DNA from: JAKVBH01 sp049800955
GTDB lineage: Bacteria > Pseudomonadota > Alphaproteobacteria > Rhodobacterales > Rhodobacteraceae
DNA: 64,000 nt
Reading direction: 5' to 3'
NCBI RefSeq assembly: GCF_049800955.1
Contig: NZ_JBNAGA010000002.1
Location: forward strand, 124,001 to 188,000
The position numbers were made by a program, and so were the translations under genes. Below, one piece after another: positions 34,276 through 43,318 of this stretch. The notes under the pieces were generated by a model, which saw only the letters and a list, made by a program, of their open reading frames with translations, made no database searches and was not told the DNA's origin. How positions within the stretch are numbered: the first letter of the stretch is position 1; each line of letters opens with the position of its first letter.

Positions 34276-35176
34276 GATCGAGGATCACCCGTTGAGGCTG
34301 TACCAGACCGCCGCGATATTCACCCACGGCAATCGCCCGCCCGTCATGGCTCACCCACACCGTCTCGCCGAATTCGGCATGACCAATGGCTTCCGCGGGA
34401 TTGCCGTTGCGCAGCCGTGTGACTGCCCCCTCGGTCGCCCGCAACTCCGGCAGATCGGCAAGAGCCACTTCCAGCGGCTGAACATGTGTGTCCAGCTCTG
34501 GCGTTCGCGCCAATGTCTCGATGGTCTCAAGCGTGATCCCGCTTTCCACATCAAAGGGCCCGGACCAGACACGCCGCAAGCGCACGACATGGCCCAGACA
34601 TCCCAGAGCTTCACCCAGATCACGCGCAATCGAGCGGACATAGCCTCCTTTGCCACACGTCATTTCGAACACGGCGTGATCGGCATCGGGCACGTCTGTC
34701 ATGAGCAATTCCTCAACCCAAAGTGGCCGGGCGGACAGGACGACATCCTCGCCATCGCGGGCTTTCTTGTAGGCCCGCACACCGTCAATCTTCACAGCGG
34801 AAAACGCGGGCGGCACTTGTTCGATATCGCCCAGAAACGCTGGCAACGCAGCCTTGATCGCGGCCTCATCCGGGCGCGCCGTGCGTTCGGCAATGATTTC
34901 GCCATCCGCATCGTCGGTATTGGTGGCCTGCCCCCAACGCACGGTGAAAGTATAGGCCTTAAGCGCGTCGGTCACGTAGGGAACGGTCTTCGTCGCCTCG
35001 CCCAGAGCAACCGCAAGCACTCCGGTGGCGTCAGGATCGAGCGTACCCGCGTGGCCCGCTTTCTTCGCATCAAGCGCCCAGCGAACCTTGTTGACCACCG
35101 CCGTCGACGTCATGCCTGCCGGTTTATCCACGATGAGCCAGCCGGATATATCCCGGCCCTTGCGTTTGCGCCCCAT
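34265..35176 (-). CDS. truB: tRNA pseudouridine(55) synthase TruB
   Basis: Makes pseudouridine 55 in the T-loop of tRNAs; 303 residues. The N-terminus SGWLIVDKPAGMTST and the catalytic loop HAGTLDPDATGVL with Asp47 are diagnostic. YKKARDGE and TCGKGGYVRSIARDLGEALG contact the RNA, and a short C-terminal PUA-like part follows. It lies on the minus strand downstream of rbfA, separated by the phosphodiester glycosidase gene and a 79-base gap, and overlaps the DUF1643 gene by 11 bases. Confidence 0.97.
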   Translation of the reverse strand: MGRKRKGRDISGWLIVDKPAGMTSTAVVNKVRWALDAKKAGHAGTLDPDATGVLAVALGEATKTVPYVTDALKAYTFTVRWGQATNTDDADGEIIAERTARPDEAAIKAALPAFLGDIEQVPPAFSAVKIDGVRAYKKARDGEDVVLSARPLWVEELLMTDVPDADHAVFEMTCGKGGYVRSIARDLGEALGCLGHVVRLRRVWSGPFDVESGITLETIETLARTPELDTHVQPLEVALADLPELRATEGAVTRLRNGNPAEAIGHAEFGETVWVSHDGRAIAVGEYRGGLVQPQRVILDHGA

Positions 35177-35255
35177 GGGCCCCTCCGTCTTGGAATGAGG
35201 CGGCGGGGTAGCGGAGGGACGCCTTGCTCGTCAAGAGCGCAGCTGATGCTGCGGC

Positions 35256-35993
35256 CTATCCGTTTGGATCCACAACGCCGAGAATGGGCCCCATCGTGCG
35301 CCCGAAATCTGACCGTCCCGCCTCGGCATCGTAGAGGCGGGAGACATTGCCATCGAGAAAGAGTGCATTCGGCACGCCAAGCGCATCCCGAAACAATCGT
35401 GCGAAGGTATGGAATGTGACAGGCGCGTTGGAAATCGCAAAGACGACACGCCGCCCATCGGCACTGGAGCCAACGCCGTTACGCACAAAGGTTGAGGTTG
35501 AGTCGGGCAAGAACCTCGGGTGAAGCTCCCCGTCAATTACCAACATCGGCCCCGATTGCGTCGCATACCGGCACTCCGGCGCAGCGGCAACAAAGGCCAT
35601 CGTCTCGAAGACATCCGCCCGATTGTCCCGCATGCAGAACACGCCATTGGGCAGCATGCCGAAATTGCCCGGCCCCGCATTGGGGATCACACGCATCACC
35701 TCCACGCCGTCCTCGACATAATGGCCCACCGGCGCGCGATCGTCGTGATACATGCCGCCATTCATCGCAAAACGCAGTGCGAGCCCGTCGCCCGCCAATT
35801 CCGCGTCCACCGATCCGAAGCTGCCATGAACCGCGCCGTCTTCATCGCGCAGAAAAAGGCGAATAGAATCGGTCTGAGCATCCGCCTCACAAATTGTGAA
35901 GGGCACCTCTTCAAACGTCATGTCTTCACAGGCGAGGGCCGGGCTCGTCGCCGTCAGAAGCAGCGCGGCCAGAAATGTCTCATTCTTCCACAT
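35256..35993 (-). CDS. Phosphodiester glycosidase family protein (DUF2233/NAGPA-like)
   Basis: Exported 245-residue protein related to N-acetylglucosamine-1-phosphodiester glycosidase (NAGPA, PF09992). The signal peptide MWKNETFLAALLLTATSPALA precedes RFAMNGGMYHDD, FGMLPNGVFCM, ATQSGPMLVIDGE and NALFLDGNVSRLYDA, the usual conserved blocks. Cys22 follows the cleavage site, but the preceding residues do not form a standard lipobox. The ATG at 35993 is chosen because the longer frame upstream is non-coding; it overlaps the end of rbfA by 14 bases, implying coupled translation. Substrate unknown. Confidence 0.87.
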   Translation of the reverse strand: MWKNETFLAALLLTATSPALACEDMTFEEVPFTICEADAQTDSIRLFLRDEDGAVHGSFGSVDAELAGDGLALRFAMNGGMYHDDRAPVGHYVEDGVEVMRVIPNAGPGNFGMLPNGVFCMRDNRADVFETMAFVAAAPECRYATQSGPMLVIDGELHPRFLPDSTSTFVRNGVGSSADGRRVVFAISNAPVTFHTFARLFRDALGVPNALFLDGNVSRLYDAEAGRSDFGRTMGPILGVVDPNG

Positions 35994-36375
35994 CACGGCG
36001 CACCGTCTCCTGAGCAAACATCGCGCGAGTCTCATCCATCCGGTCATAGGTTTCATCCAGACGAAAGCGCAGATCGGGCGCATATTTCAATGTCAGCTGC
36101 TTTGAAACGGCGCGGCGCAGCTCTGATTTGTTGCGCGCGAGAAGCTCAATGATCTGATCCTGACCCTCGCCCCCCAAGGGCGCCACATACACTGTGGCCA
36201 CTTTGAGGTCAGGCGAAGTGCGCACTTCTCCGACCGTAACCGAGATCCGGTTGAGATCGGGGTCATGCACATCGCCGCGCAGCAACACGTCAGACAGGGT
36301 TCTGCGAATGAGTTCGCCGACGCGAAGTTGGCGTTGCGAGGGCCCGGGGCCGTCATGAAACTTATTGTATGCCAT
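35980..36375 (-). CDS. rbfA: 30S ribosome-binding factor RbfA
   Basis: KH-fold factor for late 30S maturation; 131 residues. Visible are SQRQLRVGELIRRTLSDVLLRGDVHDP, ISVTVGEVRTSPDLKVATVYVAPLG and KYAPDLRFRLDETYDRM. The ATG at 36375 begins at the conserved MAYNKFHDG; a longer frame crosses the dapB promoter region and is rejected. The gene is divergent from dapB with 81 bases between starts, and heads the rbfA-DUF2233-truB-DUF1643 run. Confidence 0.96.
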   Translation of the reverse strand: MAYNKFHDGPGPSQRQLRVGELIRRTLSDVLLRGDVHDPDLNRISVTVGEVRTSPDLKVATVYVAPLGGEGQDQIIELLARNKSELRRAVSKQLTLKYAPDLRFRLDETYDRMDETRAMFAQETVRRDVEE

Positions 36376-36456
36376 AAATGTGCAATATGCCCTCTTCTCC
36401 CTTTTGCCAAGCGCCGCCGCGCGGGCTAGAAGCAACAAAACGCCAAAGGAGCCCTC

Positions 36457-37269
36457 ATGAGCGATCAGACCCCCGGCATAGTTGTCACAGGCGCTTCGGG
36501 CCGGATGGGCCAGATGTTGGTCCAGACGGTCAACGAGAGCAGCCGCGCCCATCTTCATGGCGCACTGGAGCGTTCCGGACACCCATGGGTGGGGCAGGAT
36601 ATCGGCGAAGCCATGGGCGGTGCCGCATCAGGCGTCATCGTCAGCGATGATCCGCTGGAGGTCTTTGCCAGAGCACAGGCTGTCATCGACTTTACCGCCC
36701 CTGACGCCAGCGTTGCCTTCGGCGATCTCGCCGCGCAGGCGCGCTTGGTGCATGTCATTGGGACAACAGGCTTCGACGAGCGGCATCTGGCCCGCCTCGA
36801 TGCCGCCGCGCGCCATGCCACGATCGTGCGCGCAGGCAACATGTCTCTGGGCGTAAACCTGCTGACGAAGCTGACGGAACAGGTCGCGCGCGCGTTGGAC
36901 CCCGATTACGACATCGAGATCATCGAAAGTCACCACAATCAGAAGGTTGATGCGCCCTCGGGCACCGCGTTGATGCTCGGAGAAGCCGCAGCTGCGGGGC
37001 GCGGCGTCTCGCTTGCGGACGTGTCGGACCGGGGCCGCGATGGCATCACAGGCGCGCGCAAAACGGGTGATATCGGATTTGCTGTCGTGCGCGGCGGCGA
37101 CATCGTTGGCGAGCATGATGTGATGTTTGCCGCTGCCGGTGAGCGCATCGTCCTGCGCCACATCGCCTCCGATCGGCGGGTTTTCGCGCGTGGCGCCCTG
37201 AAAGCCGCGCTTTGGGGCCAGGATCGGGCGCCCGGGGCCTATGACATGATGGATGTTTTGGGTTTATAA
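36457..37269 (+). CDS. dapB: 4-hydroxy-tetrahydrodipicolinate reductase
   Basis: Second committed step of the lysine/diaminopimelate pathway, reducing hydroxy-tetrahydrodipicolinate with NAD(P)H; 270 residues. The Rossmann motif is VVTGASGRMGQ (9-19). VIDFTAPDAS and GTTGF mark the cofactor site, and the substrate motif is IIESHHNQKVDAPSGTALMLGE with the catalytic His-His pair and Lys. GGAG precedes the ATG at 36457. It supplies the pathway with dapA (46.8 kb), which is not adjacent. Confidence 0.97.
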   Translation: MSDQTPGIVVTGASGRMGQMLVQTVNESSRAHLHGALERSGHPWVGQDIGEAMGGAASGVIVSDDPLEVFARAQAVIDFTAPDASVAFGDLAAQARLVHVIGTTGFDERHLARLDAAARHATIVRAGNMSLGVNLLTKLTEQVARALDPDYDIEIIESHHNQKVDAPSGTALMLGEAAAAGRGVSLADVSDRGRDGITGARKTGDIGFAVVRGGDIVGEHDVMFAAAGERIVLRHIASDRRVFARGALKAALWGQDRAPGAYDMMDVLGL

Positions 37270-37350
37270 AGAAAACGTGAGTAAACCAGATCCGTCTCTC
37301 ACACGTATGAGTCGCAAATGCTGATGTAAAAAGCACTTGGGGACCAAACC

Positions 37351-37704
37351 ATGTTTAGAATATCTATTGTTGCCACCGCCCTGACTGTCCTGCCTCTAAT
37401 GGCGCAGGCGGAACTGGCGACCGTCAAAACCAAACAGCAATTCGTCGAGCTTATTGCCGGCAAGACCCTGTCGCGGCCTTTCGTGAAATTGCAAGTGACA
37501 CCCAATGGGTCGATCAGCGGGCGTGGCGCGCGCTGGGATGTCGAAGGCAATTGGACATGGCAAGACGGATACTTCTGCCGTGATCTGTTCTGGGGTGGCG
37601 ATCCGCTCGGGTACAATTGCCAGGAGGTCCGTGCCAACGGCAATCGCGTGCGCTTTACCTCTGATCGCGGCGCAGGCGATTCTGCGGAGTTCAGACTGAG
37701 GTAA
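37351..37704 (+). CDS. Small secreted protein of unknown function
   Basis: A 117-residue protein. The signal peptide MFRISIVATALTVLPLMAQA is followed by a compact domain with KTKQQFVELIAGKTL, ARWDVEGNWTWQDGYFCRDLFWGG, GYNCQEVRANG and VRFTSDRGAGDSAEFRLR; two cysteines could form a disulfide in the periplasm. It lies 81 bases after dapB but shares nothing with it in sequence. The nearest guess is a small periplasmic beta protein; no family assigned. Confidence 0.7.
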   Translation: MFRISIVATALTVLPLMAQAELATVKTKQQFVELIAGKTLSRPFVKLQVTPNGSISGRGARWDVEGNWTWQDGYFCRDLFWGGDPLGYNCQEVRANGNRVRFTSDRGAGDSAEFRLR

Positions 37705-37712
37705 GCTCGCGA

Positions 37713-37922
37713 TCAAAAATCGATCGCGATGCCTTTCTTCTCCCAATCACCGTAGCGCACAGGCTCTGGCCCATCGCGTCCACCAAGCTCCAACGGCAAG
37801 GCATCCCCAGACGCCTTCTCGCGGCGCGCATCTGCCTCCGCCAAAGCGCGCTGCGCGGCCTCGGGAAGCGCGGCGCGACGATCTTCTTCGCTGATCGGTT
37901 TAGTCTGCTTTTCCTGATCCAT
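37713..37922 (-). CDS. sdhAF4: Succinate dehydrogenase assembly factor 4 (DUF1674)
   Basis: A 69-residue protein of the DUF1674/SdhAF4 family, which in mitochondria binds flavinylated SdhA and helps assemble complex II. The hallmark is the C-terminal GPEPVRYGDWEKKGIAIDF; the rest is a charged helix (SEEDRRAALPEAAQRALAEA). The ATG at 37922 is chosen because family members begin shortly before the charged region. It is convergent with the small secreted gene (8 bases between) and divergent from rsmB. Confidence 0.85.
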   Translation of the reverse strand: MDQEKQTKPISEEDRRAALPEAAQRALAEADARREKASGDALPLELGGRDGPEPVRYGDWEKKGIAIDF

Positions 37923-37979
37923 AGCTCCTGATATACGGCGCCACCCGGCGCAGGCAAGCGCCATGATGAAAGGCAGCCC

Positions 37980-39248
37980 ATGGCGGACAAACGCACTCTC
38001 ACTGCACGCGGCGCGGCGTTGTGGCTGTTGTCACAGGTCCTGCGTGAAGGGCGCCTCTTGTCCGAGGTTCAGGGCGCACCGCGCCTCGCGAACCTGCCCG
38101 CTGCCGAACGGGCGCGCGCTGGACGCTTGGCCACCGACACATTGCGCCATCTGGAGCGCACCAACCGCGTTCTGAAACCCTTTCTGCGCAAACCGCCCCC
38201 CCCGCCAGTTCTCGAGATTCTTCAGTTATCGACCTGTGAGCTTTGTCTGGGAGGGGATGCCCATGGCGTCGTGAACGAAGCGGTATCGCTGACCCGCGCC
38301 ACGAAACGTCACAGTGCCCTGTCGGGTCTTGTGAATGCCGTCCTGCGCAAGGTTGCAGCGGAGGGACCCGCCAAATGGGCAGAGCTGCGCGCGCCGCATC
38401 TGCCAAAATGGTTGCGCCGCCCGCTCGCGGACGCCTGGGGCGCCGATAGCGTGGCCGCCATGGAGCGCGTATTTGCCGAGCGCCCACCGCTGGATCTCAC
38501 ACTGAAATCCAGTGACGCAAACCAACCCGACGGCATAGTTTTGCCCACAGGCACGCTGCGCCTCACCGATCCGGGGCAGGTGTCGGCCCTGCCCGGCTTT
38601 GCAAACGGGGCCTGGTGGGTTCAGGACGCGGCGGCCGCGCTGCCCGTGCGCGGTCTGGGCGATGTAACAGGTCTGAACGTGCTGGATATGTGCGCGGCCC
38701 CGGGTGGCAAGACGATGCAGCTGGCCGCGCGCGGCGCAAAGGTCACGGCCCTTGATGCCTCCGAAAGCCGGCTTGCGCGGGTCCATGAAAACCTGGAGCG
38801 CACAGGCCTGAAGGCCGACATCGTCTGCGCGGATGCATTGAGCTACGATCAGACAGGCTTCGATGCCATCCTTCTTGACGCCCCCTGCTCCGCCACGGGC
38901 ACAATCCGACGCCATCCTGACTTGCCGCATGCCAAGACCGGCGAGGAAATCGGGGCGTTGATCGAGATGCAAGCCCGGATGCTTGACCATGCTCTCAGCC
39001 TTCTCAAGCCCGGCGGGAAACTCGTTTTTTGCACCTGTTCTCTCCTGCCTGACGAGGGCGAATGCCAGATCGATGACGCCCTCGCCCGACATGATGTTTT
39101 GCGGGTTGTGCGTGAGGCCTTTGACATACACGGAGTGGACCCGGCATGGCGCTCAAGCGAGGGTGGTTTGCGCCTGCGTCCTGACCTGTGGGCCGAACAT
39201 GGCGGCATGGACGGCTTTTACATGGCGTGTCTGCAAACTTCCGCCTAA
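37980..39248 (+). CDS. rsmB: RsmB-family 16S rRNA (cytosine-C5) methyltransferase
   Basis: SAM-dependent RNA m5C methyltransferase of 422 residues with an N-terminal NusB-like helical domain. Motif I is LDMCAAPGGKTMQLA; motif IV DAPCSATGTIRRHPD holds one active-site Cys, and motif VI FCTCSLLPDEGE holds the nucleophile Cys. GAAAGG precedes the ATG at 37980. It starts the plus-strand run with heparinase and purH, an arrangement common in alphaproteobacteria. E. coli RsmB modifies C967 of 16S rRNA; the same target is assumed. Confidence 0.92.
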   Translation: MADKRTLTARGAALWLLSQVLREGRLLSEVQGAPRLANLPAAERARAGRLATDTLRHLERTNRVLKPFLRKPPPPPVLEILQLSTCELCLGGDAHGVVNEAVSLTRATKRHSALSGLVNAVLRKVAAEGPAKWAELRAPHLPKWLRRPLADAWGADSVAAMERVFAERPPLDLTLKSSDANQPDGIVLPTGTLRLTDPGQVSALPGFANGAWWVQDAAAALPVRGLGDVTGLNVLDMCAAPGGKTMQLAARGAKVTALDASESRLARVHENLERTGLKADIVCADALSYDQTGFDAILLDAPCSATGTIRRHPDLPHAKTGEEIGALIEMQARMLDHALSLLKPGGKLVFCTCSLLPDEGECQIDDALARHDVLRVVREAFDIHGVDPAWRSSEGGLRLRPDLWAEHGGMDGFYMACLQTSA

Positions 39249-39324
39249 GCGGACGTGACTTGGATGCCTGAAAGCGTTAACATACGCAAAGAAAACGCCG
39301 CAAAGAGCGCCCTGAGGCAGAGAA

Positions 39325-41073
39325 ATGTCCCGAAAAGATCGCTGGTCCGCCCTGCGGACACGATATGTGCAGAGTTGGCACGCCCGCCGAACCGCTTCTG
39401 TGGCTCCGGCCAAAGGTTTTGTGTCCAGCCCTGAGCCGCGAACCATTGGTAGTTTTGCCCGCGGACGACAGCTCTGTGCGGGCAACCTGATGTTTGCCGG
39501 GCATCTAATCGAGGCGCGCGATGCCGATTTGTGGAGCCTGACGCCGCCGGACATCGCCTTCATCGAAGAAACGCACGGCTTTGGCTGGCTGGACGATCTG
39601 GCCGCCGTGGGAGACCTGCCCGCGCGAGACGTGGCGCAGCGGTGGCTGGGGGCCTGGGTTGCGGCCTATGGCAACGGGTCCGGCCCGGGCTGGACGCCGG
39701 ATCTGACCGGCCGGCGCATCATTCGCTGGATCCATCACGCGATTTTCCTGATTGGCGGCGTCGACAAAGACAGCTCGAAGGCTTTCTTTGCCTCGCTCTC
39801 CCATCAAGCGGCGTTTCTGTCCAAGACCTGGCGCATGACACTTCCCGGCTTGCCGCGATTTGAAGCGCTCACGGGGCTCATCTATGCCGGGCTGTCACTT
39901 GAGGGCCGCGAAGAGCTGGCAAGCCCTGCCATTGATGCTCTGGCGCAGGAATGCGCGCGAGAAATCAGTGATCAGGGCGGCATCCCGACGCGCAATCCAG
40001 AAGAGCTTTTGGAAGTCTTCACCCTTTTGATCTGGGCCGCGATGGCGCTGCGCGAAACAGGCCGCACTGTGCCAGAGGCACACCAGGCCGCGATTGAGCG
40101 GATCGCGCCAACCCTGCGGGCGTTGCGGCATGCAGATGGCGGTCTGGCGCGGTTTCATGGCGGCGGCAAGGGGGTCGATGGCAGGCTGGATCTTGCGCTG
40201 GCCGAAGCGGGCATTCGCAAAAATGCGGACGGTCTCGCCATGGGATTTGCGCGTCTGAGCGCCGGGCGCAGCACGATCATTGTCGATGCGTCCTCGCCGC
40301 CCAAAGGCACCGCCTCCTTCAACGGCCATGCCTCGACCTTGGCGTTTGAGCTCACCTCCGGGCGACGCCCGCTCATCGTGAACTGCGGGTCGGGCGCTTT
40401 CTTTGGCGAGGACTGGCGCCGCGCCGGGCGGGCGAGCCCGTCTCATTCGGTTCTGTCGCTTGAGGGGTATTCGTCGGCGCGGCTGGGGCGGGAGAATGCA
40501 CGAAGCGGTTTGCGCCGGGAGATGTTGGCGGATGTGCCCGAGGAGGTGCCAGTCGAGATGTCCTCCGCGCCCGACGGGTTGCGGTTTGAGGGCGGGCACA
40601 ATGGCTATGTCGTCACCCATGGCCTAACCCATGCGCGCACGCTGGAGGTTACATTTGATGGCCGCGGCATCGTGGGCGAGGATCTGTTGATCGCGATCGA
40701 GAAAGCGGATCAGGCGCTTTTCGATGCACGGATGAACGAAGCGAAGCTGGGCGGCATCCCCTTCCACATCCGGTTTCACCTGCACCCAGATGTGGATGCG
40801 GCGATTGATCTTGGCGGCGCTGCTGTTTCGCTCGCGTTGAAATCCGGCGAGATCTGGGTGTTCCGGCATGAAGGCGAGGCGGACATGACGCTTGAGCCTT
40901 CTGTCTATCTCGAGACGGGGCGCTTGCGGCCGCGCGCGACAAAACAGATCGTTTTAACTCATCGCGCGATGGGCTATGCGACGCGCCTAAGGTGGTCCTT
41001 TGCCAAGGCGCAGGAGACCGCGATTGCCGTCCGCGACCTCGCGCGCGACGAGATACAATTCGAAGAGACCTGA
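39325..41073 (+). CDS. Heparinase II/III family protein
   Basis: A 582-residue protein of the heparinase II/III family: an N-terminal alpha/alpha-toroid half (from LCAGNLMFAGHLIEA through about residue 320) and a C-terminal beta-sandwich half containing HASTLAFELTSGRRPLIVNCGSG, SPSHSVLSLEG and HGYVVTHG-like blocks. Family members eliminate or hydrolyse acidic polysaccharides; here the substrate is unknown, and no signal peptide is evident. The gene sits between rsmB and purH, a position conserved in related genomes, so it may serve an internal or envelope glycan. Confidence 0.88.
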   Translation: MSRKDRWSALRTRYVQSWHARRTASVAPAKGFVSSPEPRTIGSFARGRQLCAGNLMFAGHLIEARDADLWSLTPPDIAFIEETHGFGWLDDLAAVGDLPARDVAQRWLGAWVAAYGNGSGPGWTPDLTGRRIIRWIHHAIFLIGGVDKDSSKAFFASLSHQAAFLSKTWRMTLPGLPRFEALTGLIYAGLSLEGREELASPAIDALAQECAREISDQGGIPTRNPEELLEVFTLLIWAAMALRETGRTVPEAHQAAIERIAPTLRALRHADGGLARFHGGGKGVDGRLDLALAEAGIRKNADGLAMGFARLSAGRSTIIVDASSPPKGTASFNGHASTLAFELTSGRRPLIVNCGSGAFFGEDWRRAGRASPSHSVLSLEGYSSARLGRENARSGLRREMLADVPEEVPVEMSSAPDGLRFEGGHNGYVVTHGLTHARTLEVTFDGRGIVGEDLLIAIEKADQALFDARMNEAKLGGIPFHIRFHLHPDVDAAIDLGGAAVSLALKSGEIWVFRHEGEADMTLEPSVYLETGRLRPRATKQIVLTHRAMGYATRLRWSFAKAQETAIAVRDLARDEIQFEET

Positions 41074-41088
41074 AGGATCGCTGCTCCG

Positions 41089-42687
41089 ATGAAAGATGCC
41101 GCCACACCCGTTGCGCTGAAACGCGCGTTGATTTCCGTGTCCGACAAGACAGGCCTGATTGATCTGGGCAAGGCTCTGGCCACACGGGGCGTTGAGATTT
41201 TATCCACGGGCGGTTCCGCCAAAACGCTGCGCGATGCGGGGCTCGAGGTTGTCGATGTTGCGGATGTGACGGGATTTCCCGAGATGATGGATGGCCGCGT
41301 TAAGACATTGCACCCGGCCGTGCATGGCGGATTGCTGGCCTTGCGGGACAACCCCGACCATGTGGCCGCGATGCAGGCCCATGGCATTGGCGCGATCGAT
41401 CTTCTCGTGGTCAATCTCTATCCGTTTGAGGCCGCTCTGGCGCGCGGCGCAGGCTACGACGAGATGATTGAGAACATTGACATCGGTGGCCCGGCGATGA
41501 TCCGCGCCGCAGCCAAGAACCATGGGGATGTCTGCACGATTGTCGATGTTGAAGACTACGACGCGCTGCTTTCAGAGCTCGACAGCAACGCGGGTGCGAC
41601 CACCTATGCGTTCCGGCAGCGTCAGGCGCAGATCGCCTATGCGCGGACCGCCGCCTATGACGCGGTTGTGTCCACATGGATGGCCGACAGCATCGGGGCG
41701 CAGGCCCCGCGCCGCGTCAGCTTTTCGGGCGAGATCGCACAGACATTGCGCTACGGCGAAAACCCGCACCAATCTGCAGCTTTCTACCGGGATGGCTCAG
41801 CCCGACCCGGCGTGGCCACGGCGAAGCAACACCAGGGCAAAGAGCTGAGCTACAACAACATCAATGACACCGATGCCGCCTTTGAACTCGTGGCGGAGTT
41901 TGACCCCGGCGAAGGCGCGGCCTGTGCGATCATCAAACATGCCAACCCCTGCGGTGTGGCGCGCGGGGCGAGCTTGCTGGAGGCCTATAAAGCAGCTTTT
42001 GATTGCGATCGTACGTCCGCATTTGGCGGGATCGTTGCGCTCAATCAGCCGCTTGATGCGGAGACCGCGCAAGAGATTACCGGGATCTTTACAGAAGTCG
42101 TGATCGCGCCCGGGGCCAGCGATGAGGCCATGCGTATTTTTGGCCAGAAGAAGAACCTGCGTCTTTTGACGACGGACGGGCTGCCGGATGTGCGGGCCGT
42201 TGGCAAAACCGTGCGTCAGGTTGCCGGGGGTCTCTTGGTTCAGGACAAAGACACGGGTTTCATTGGCATGGATGACCTGCGTGTCGTCACCAAGCGCGCG
42301 CCCGACGATGCACAAATGCGGGACCTGCTGTTTGCCTGGAAGGTCGCCAAACACGTGAAGTCCAACGCGATTGTCTATGTGAAGGATCAAGCCACCGTGG
42401 GCGTGGGTGCCGGACAGATGAGCCGTGTCGACAGTGCTTTGATTGCGGCCAAGAAGGCGGAGCGCATGGCGGAGGCATGCGGATATGAGACGCCGCTCAC
42501 CATTGGCTCTGCCGTCGCCTCGGACGCGTTTTTCCCCTTCCCGGACGGATTGCTGGAAGCGGCTGCCGCGGGCGCCACATGTGTCATCCAGCCCGGCGGC
42601 TCGATGCGCGATGACGACGTGATCCGGGCCGCCGATGAGGCTGGTTTGGCGATGGTGTTTACGGGCATGCGCCACTTCCGACACTAG
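41089..42687 (+). CDS. purH: Bifunctional AICAR formyltransferase/IMP cyclohydrolase
   Basis: Carries out the last two steps of IMP synthesis; 532 residues. The N-terminal MGS-like IMP cyclohydrolase domain shows SVSDKTGLIDLGKAL, STGGSAKTLRDAG, GFPEMMDGRVKTLHP and IDLLVVNLYPFE. The AICAR formyltransferase domain has GKELSYNNINDTDAA, IKHANPCGVA with catalytic Lys-His, and SDAFFPFPDGL. It starts 15 bases after the heparinase gene, so co-transcription is likely. Confidence 0.98.
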   Translation: MKDAATPVALKRALISVSDKTGLIDLGKALATRGVEILSTGGSAKTLRDAGLEVVDVADVTGFPEMMDGRVKTLHPAVHGGLLALRDNPDHVAAMQAHGIGAIDLLVVNLYPFEAALARGAGYDEMIENIDIGGPAMIRAAAKNHGDVCTIVDVEDYDALLSELDSNAGATTYAFRQRQAQIAYARTAAYDAVVSTWMADSIGAQAPRRVSFSGEIAQTLRYGENPHQSAAFYRDGSARPGVATAKQHQGKELSYNNINDTDAAFELVAEFDPGEGAACAIIKHANPCGVARGASLLEAYKAAFDCDRTSAFGGIVALNQPLDAETAQEITGIFTEVVIAPGASDEAMRIFGQKKNLRLLTTDGLPDVRAVGKTVRQVAGGLLVQDKDTGFIGMDDLRVVTKRAPDDAQMRDLLFAWKVAKHVKSNAIVYVKDQATVGVGAGQMSRVDSALIAAKKAERMAEACGYETPLTIGSAVASDAFFPFPDGLLEAAAAGATCVIQPGGSMRDDDVIRAADEAGLAMVFTGMRHFRH

Positions 42688-42777
42688 GGCTTTCGGGACA
42701 CCGCGTCTCGCGGGCTTTCAATTTGAACCTGTGCACATTAGGTGCACGGAAACATGTCAGATGAAAGGAGACGCGGC

Positions 42778-43266
42778 ATGCGCCTGTTGGGTTGGGCCGC
42801 TTTCTGGATTTTCCTGCTGGACCAGGCCACGAAATATTTCGTGGTCTATTGGCTGGATTTACGACGTGTGGGGGAGATTGATGTCCTGCCGCCATTCTTG
42901 AATCTTCGTATGGCATGGAACTACGGGATCAACTTTGGGCTGTTCTCGGGCCAGAATGATCTCACGCGCTATATCCTGATCGCGGTGGCGTTGGCGATTG
43001 TGGCCTTTGTCCTGATCTGGATGAAGCGCGACCCGCCCGGGCGGTTGGGCTTCCTGTCTGCCGGTGTTTTGATTGGGGGTGCGTTCGGCAATATCGTGGA
43101 TCGGGTGCTGTATGGCGCGGTTGCGGATTTTCTGAACATGTCGTGCTGCGGGATCGACAATCCGTTTGCGTTTAACGTCGCGGATGTTGCGATCTTTGCA
43201 GGGGCAATTGGGCTCGTGTTCTTCACGAGCCATGACAATGATCCTGCCGATGAAAACCGGGCGTGA
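42778..43266 (+). CDS. lspA: Lipoprotein signal peptidase
   Basis: Aspartyl protease of the inner membrane that removes signal peptides from prolipoproteins; 162 residues with four transmembrane helices. The conserved FLLDQATKYF is in TM1, NYGINFGLF in the first loop, and the catalytic Asp pair is D117 (VADFLN) and D136 (FNVADVAIF). Of three possible starts, the ATG at 42778 has AAAGGAG 7 bases upstream and is chosen over 42754 and a GTG at 42742. The next gene encodes a lipoprotein, a likely substrate. Confidence 0.96.
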   Translation: MRLLGWAAFWIFLLDQATKYFVVYWLDLRRVGEIDVLPPFLNLRMAWNYGINFGLFSGQNDLTRYILIAVALAIVAFVLIWMKRDPPGRLGFLSAGVLIGGAFGNIVDRVLYGAVADFLNMSCCGIDNPFAFNVADVAIFAGAIGLVFFTSHDNDPADENRA

Positions 43267-43318
43267 CGACGCTGCTAAGATGGGCTACACATCCCCAAAA
43301 GCCGAGCAGGAGACCCAG

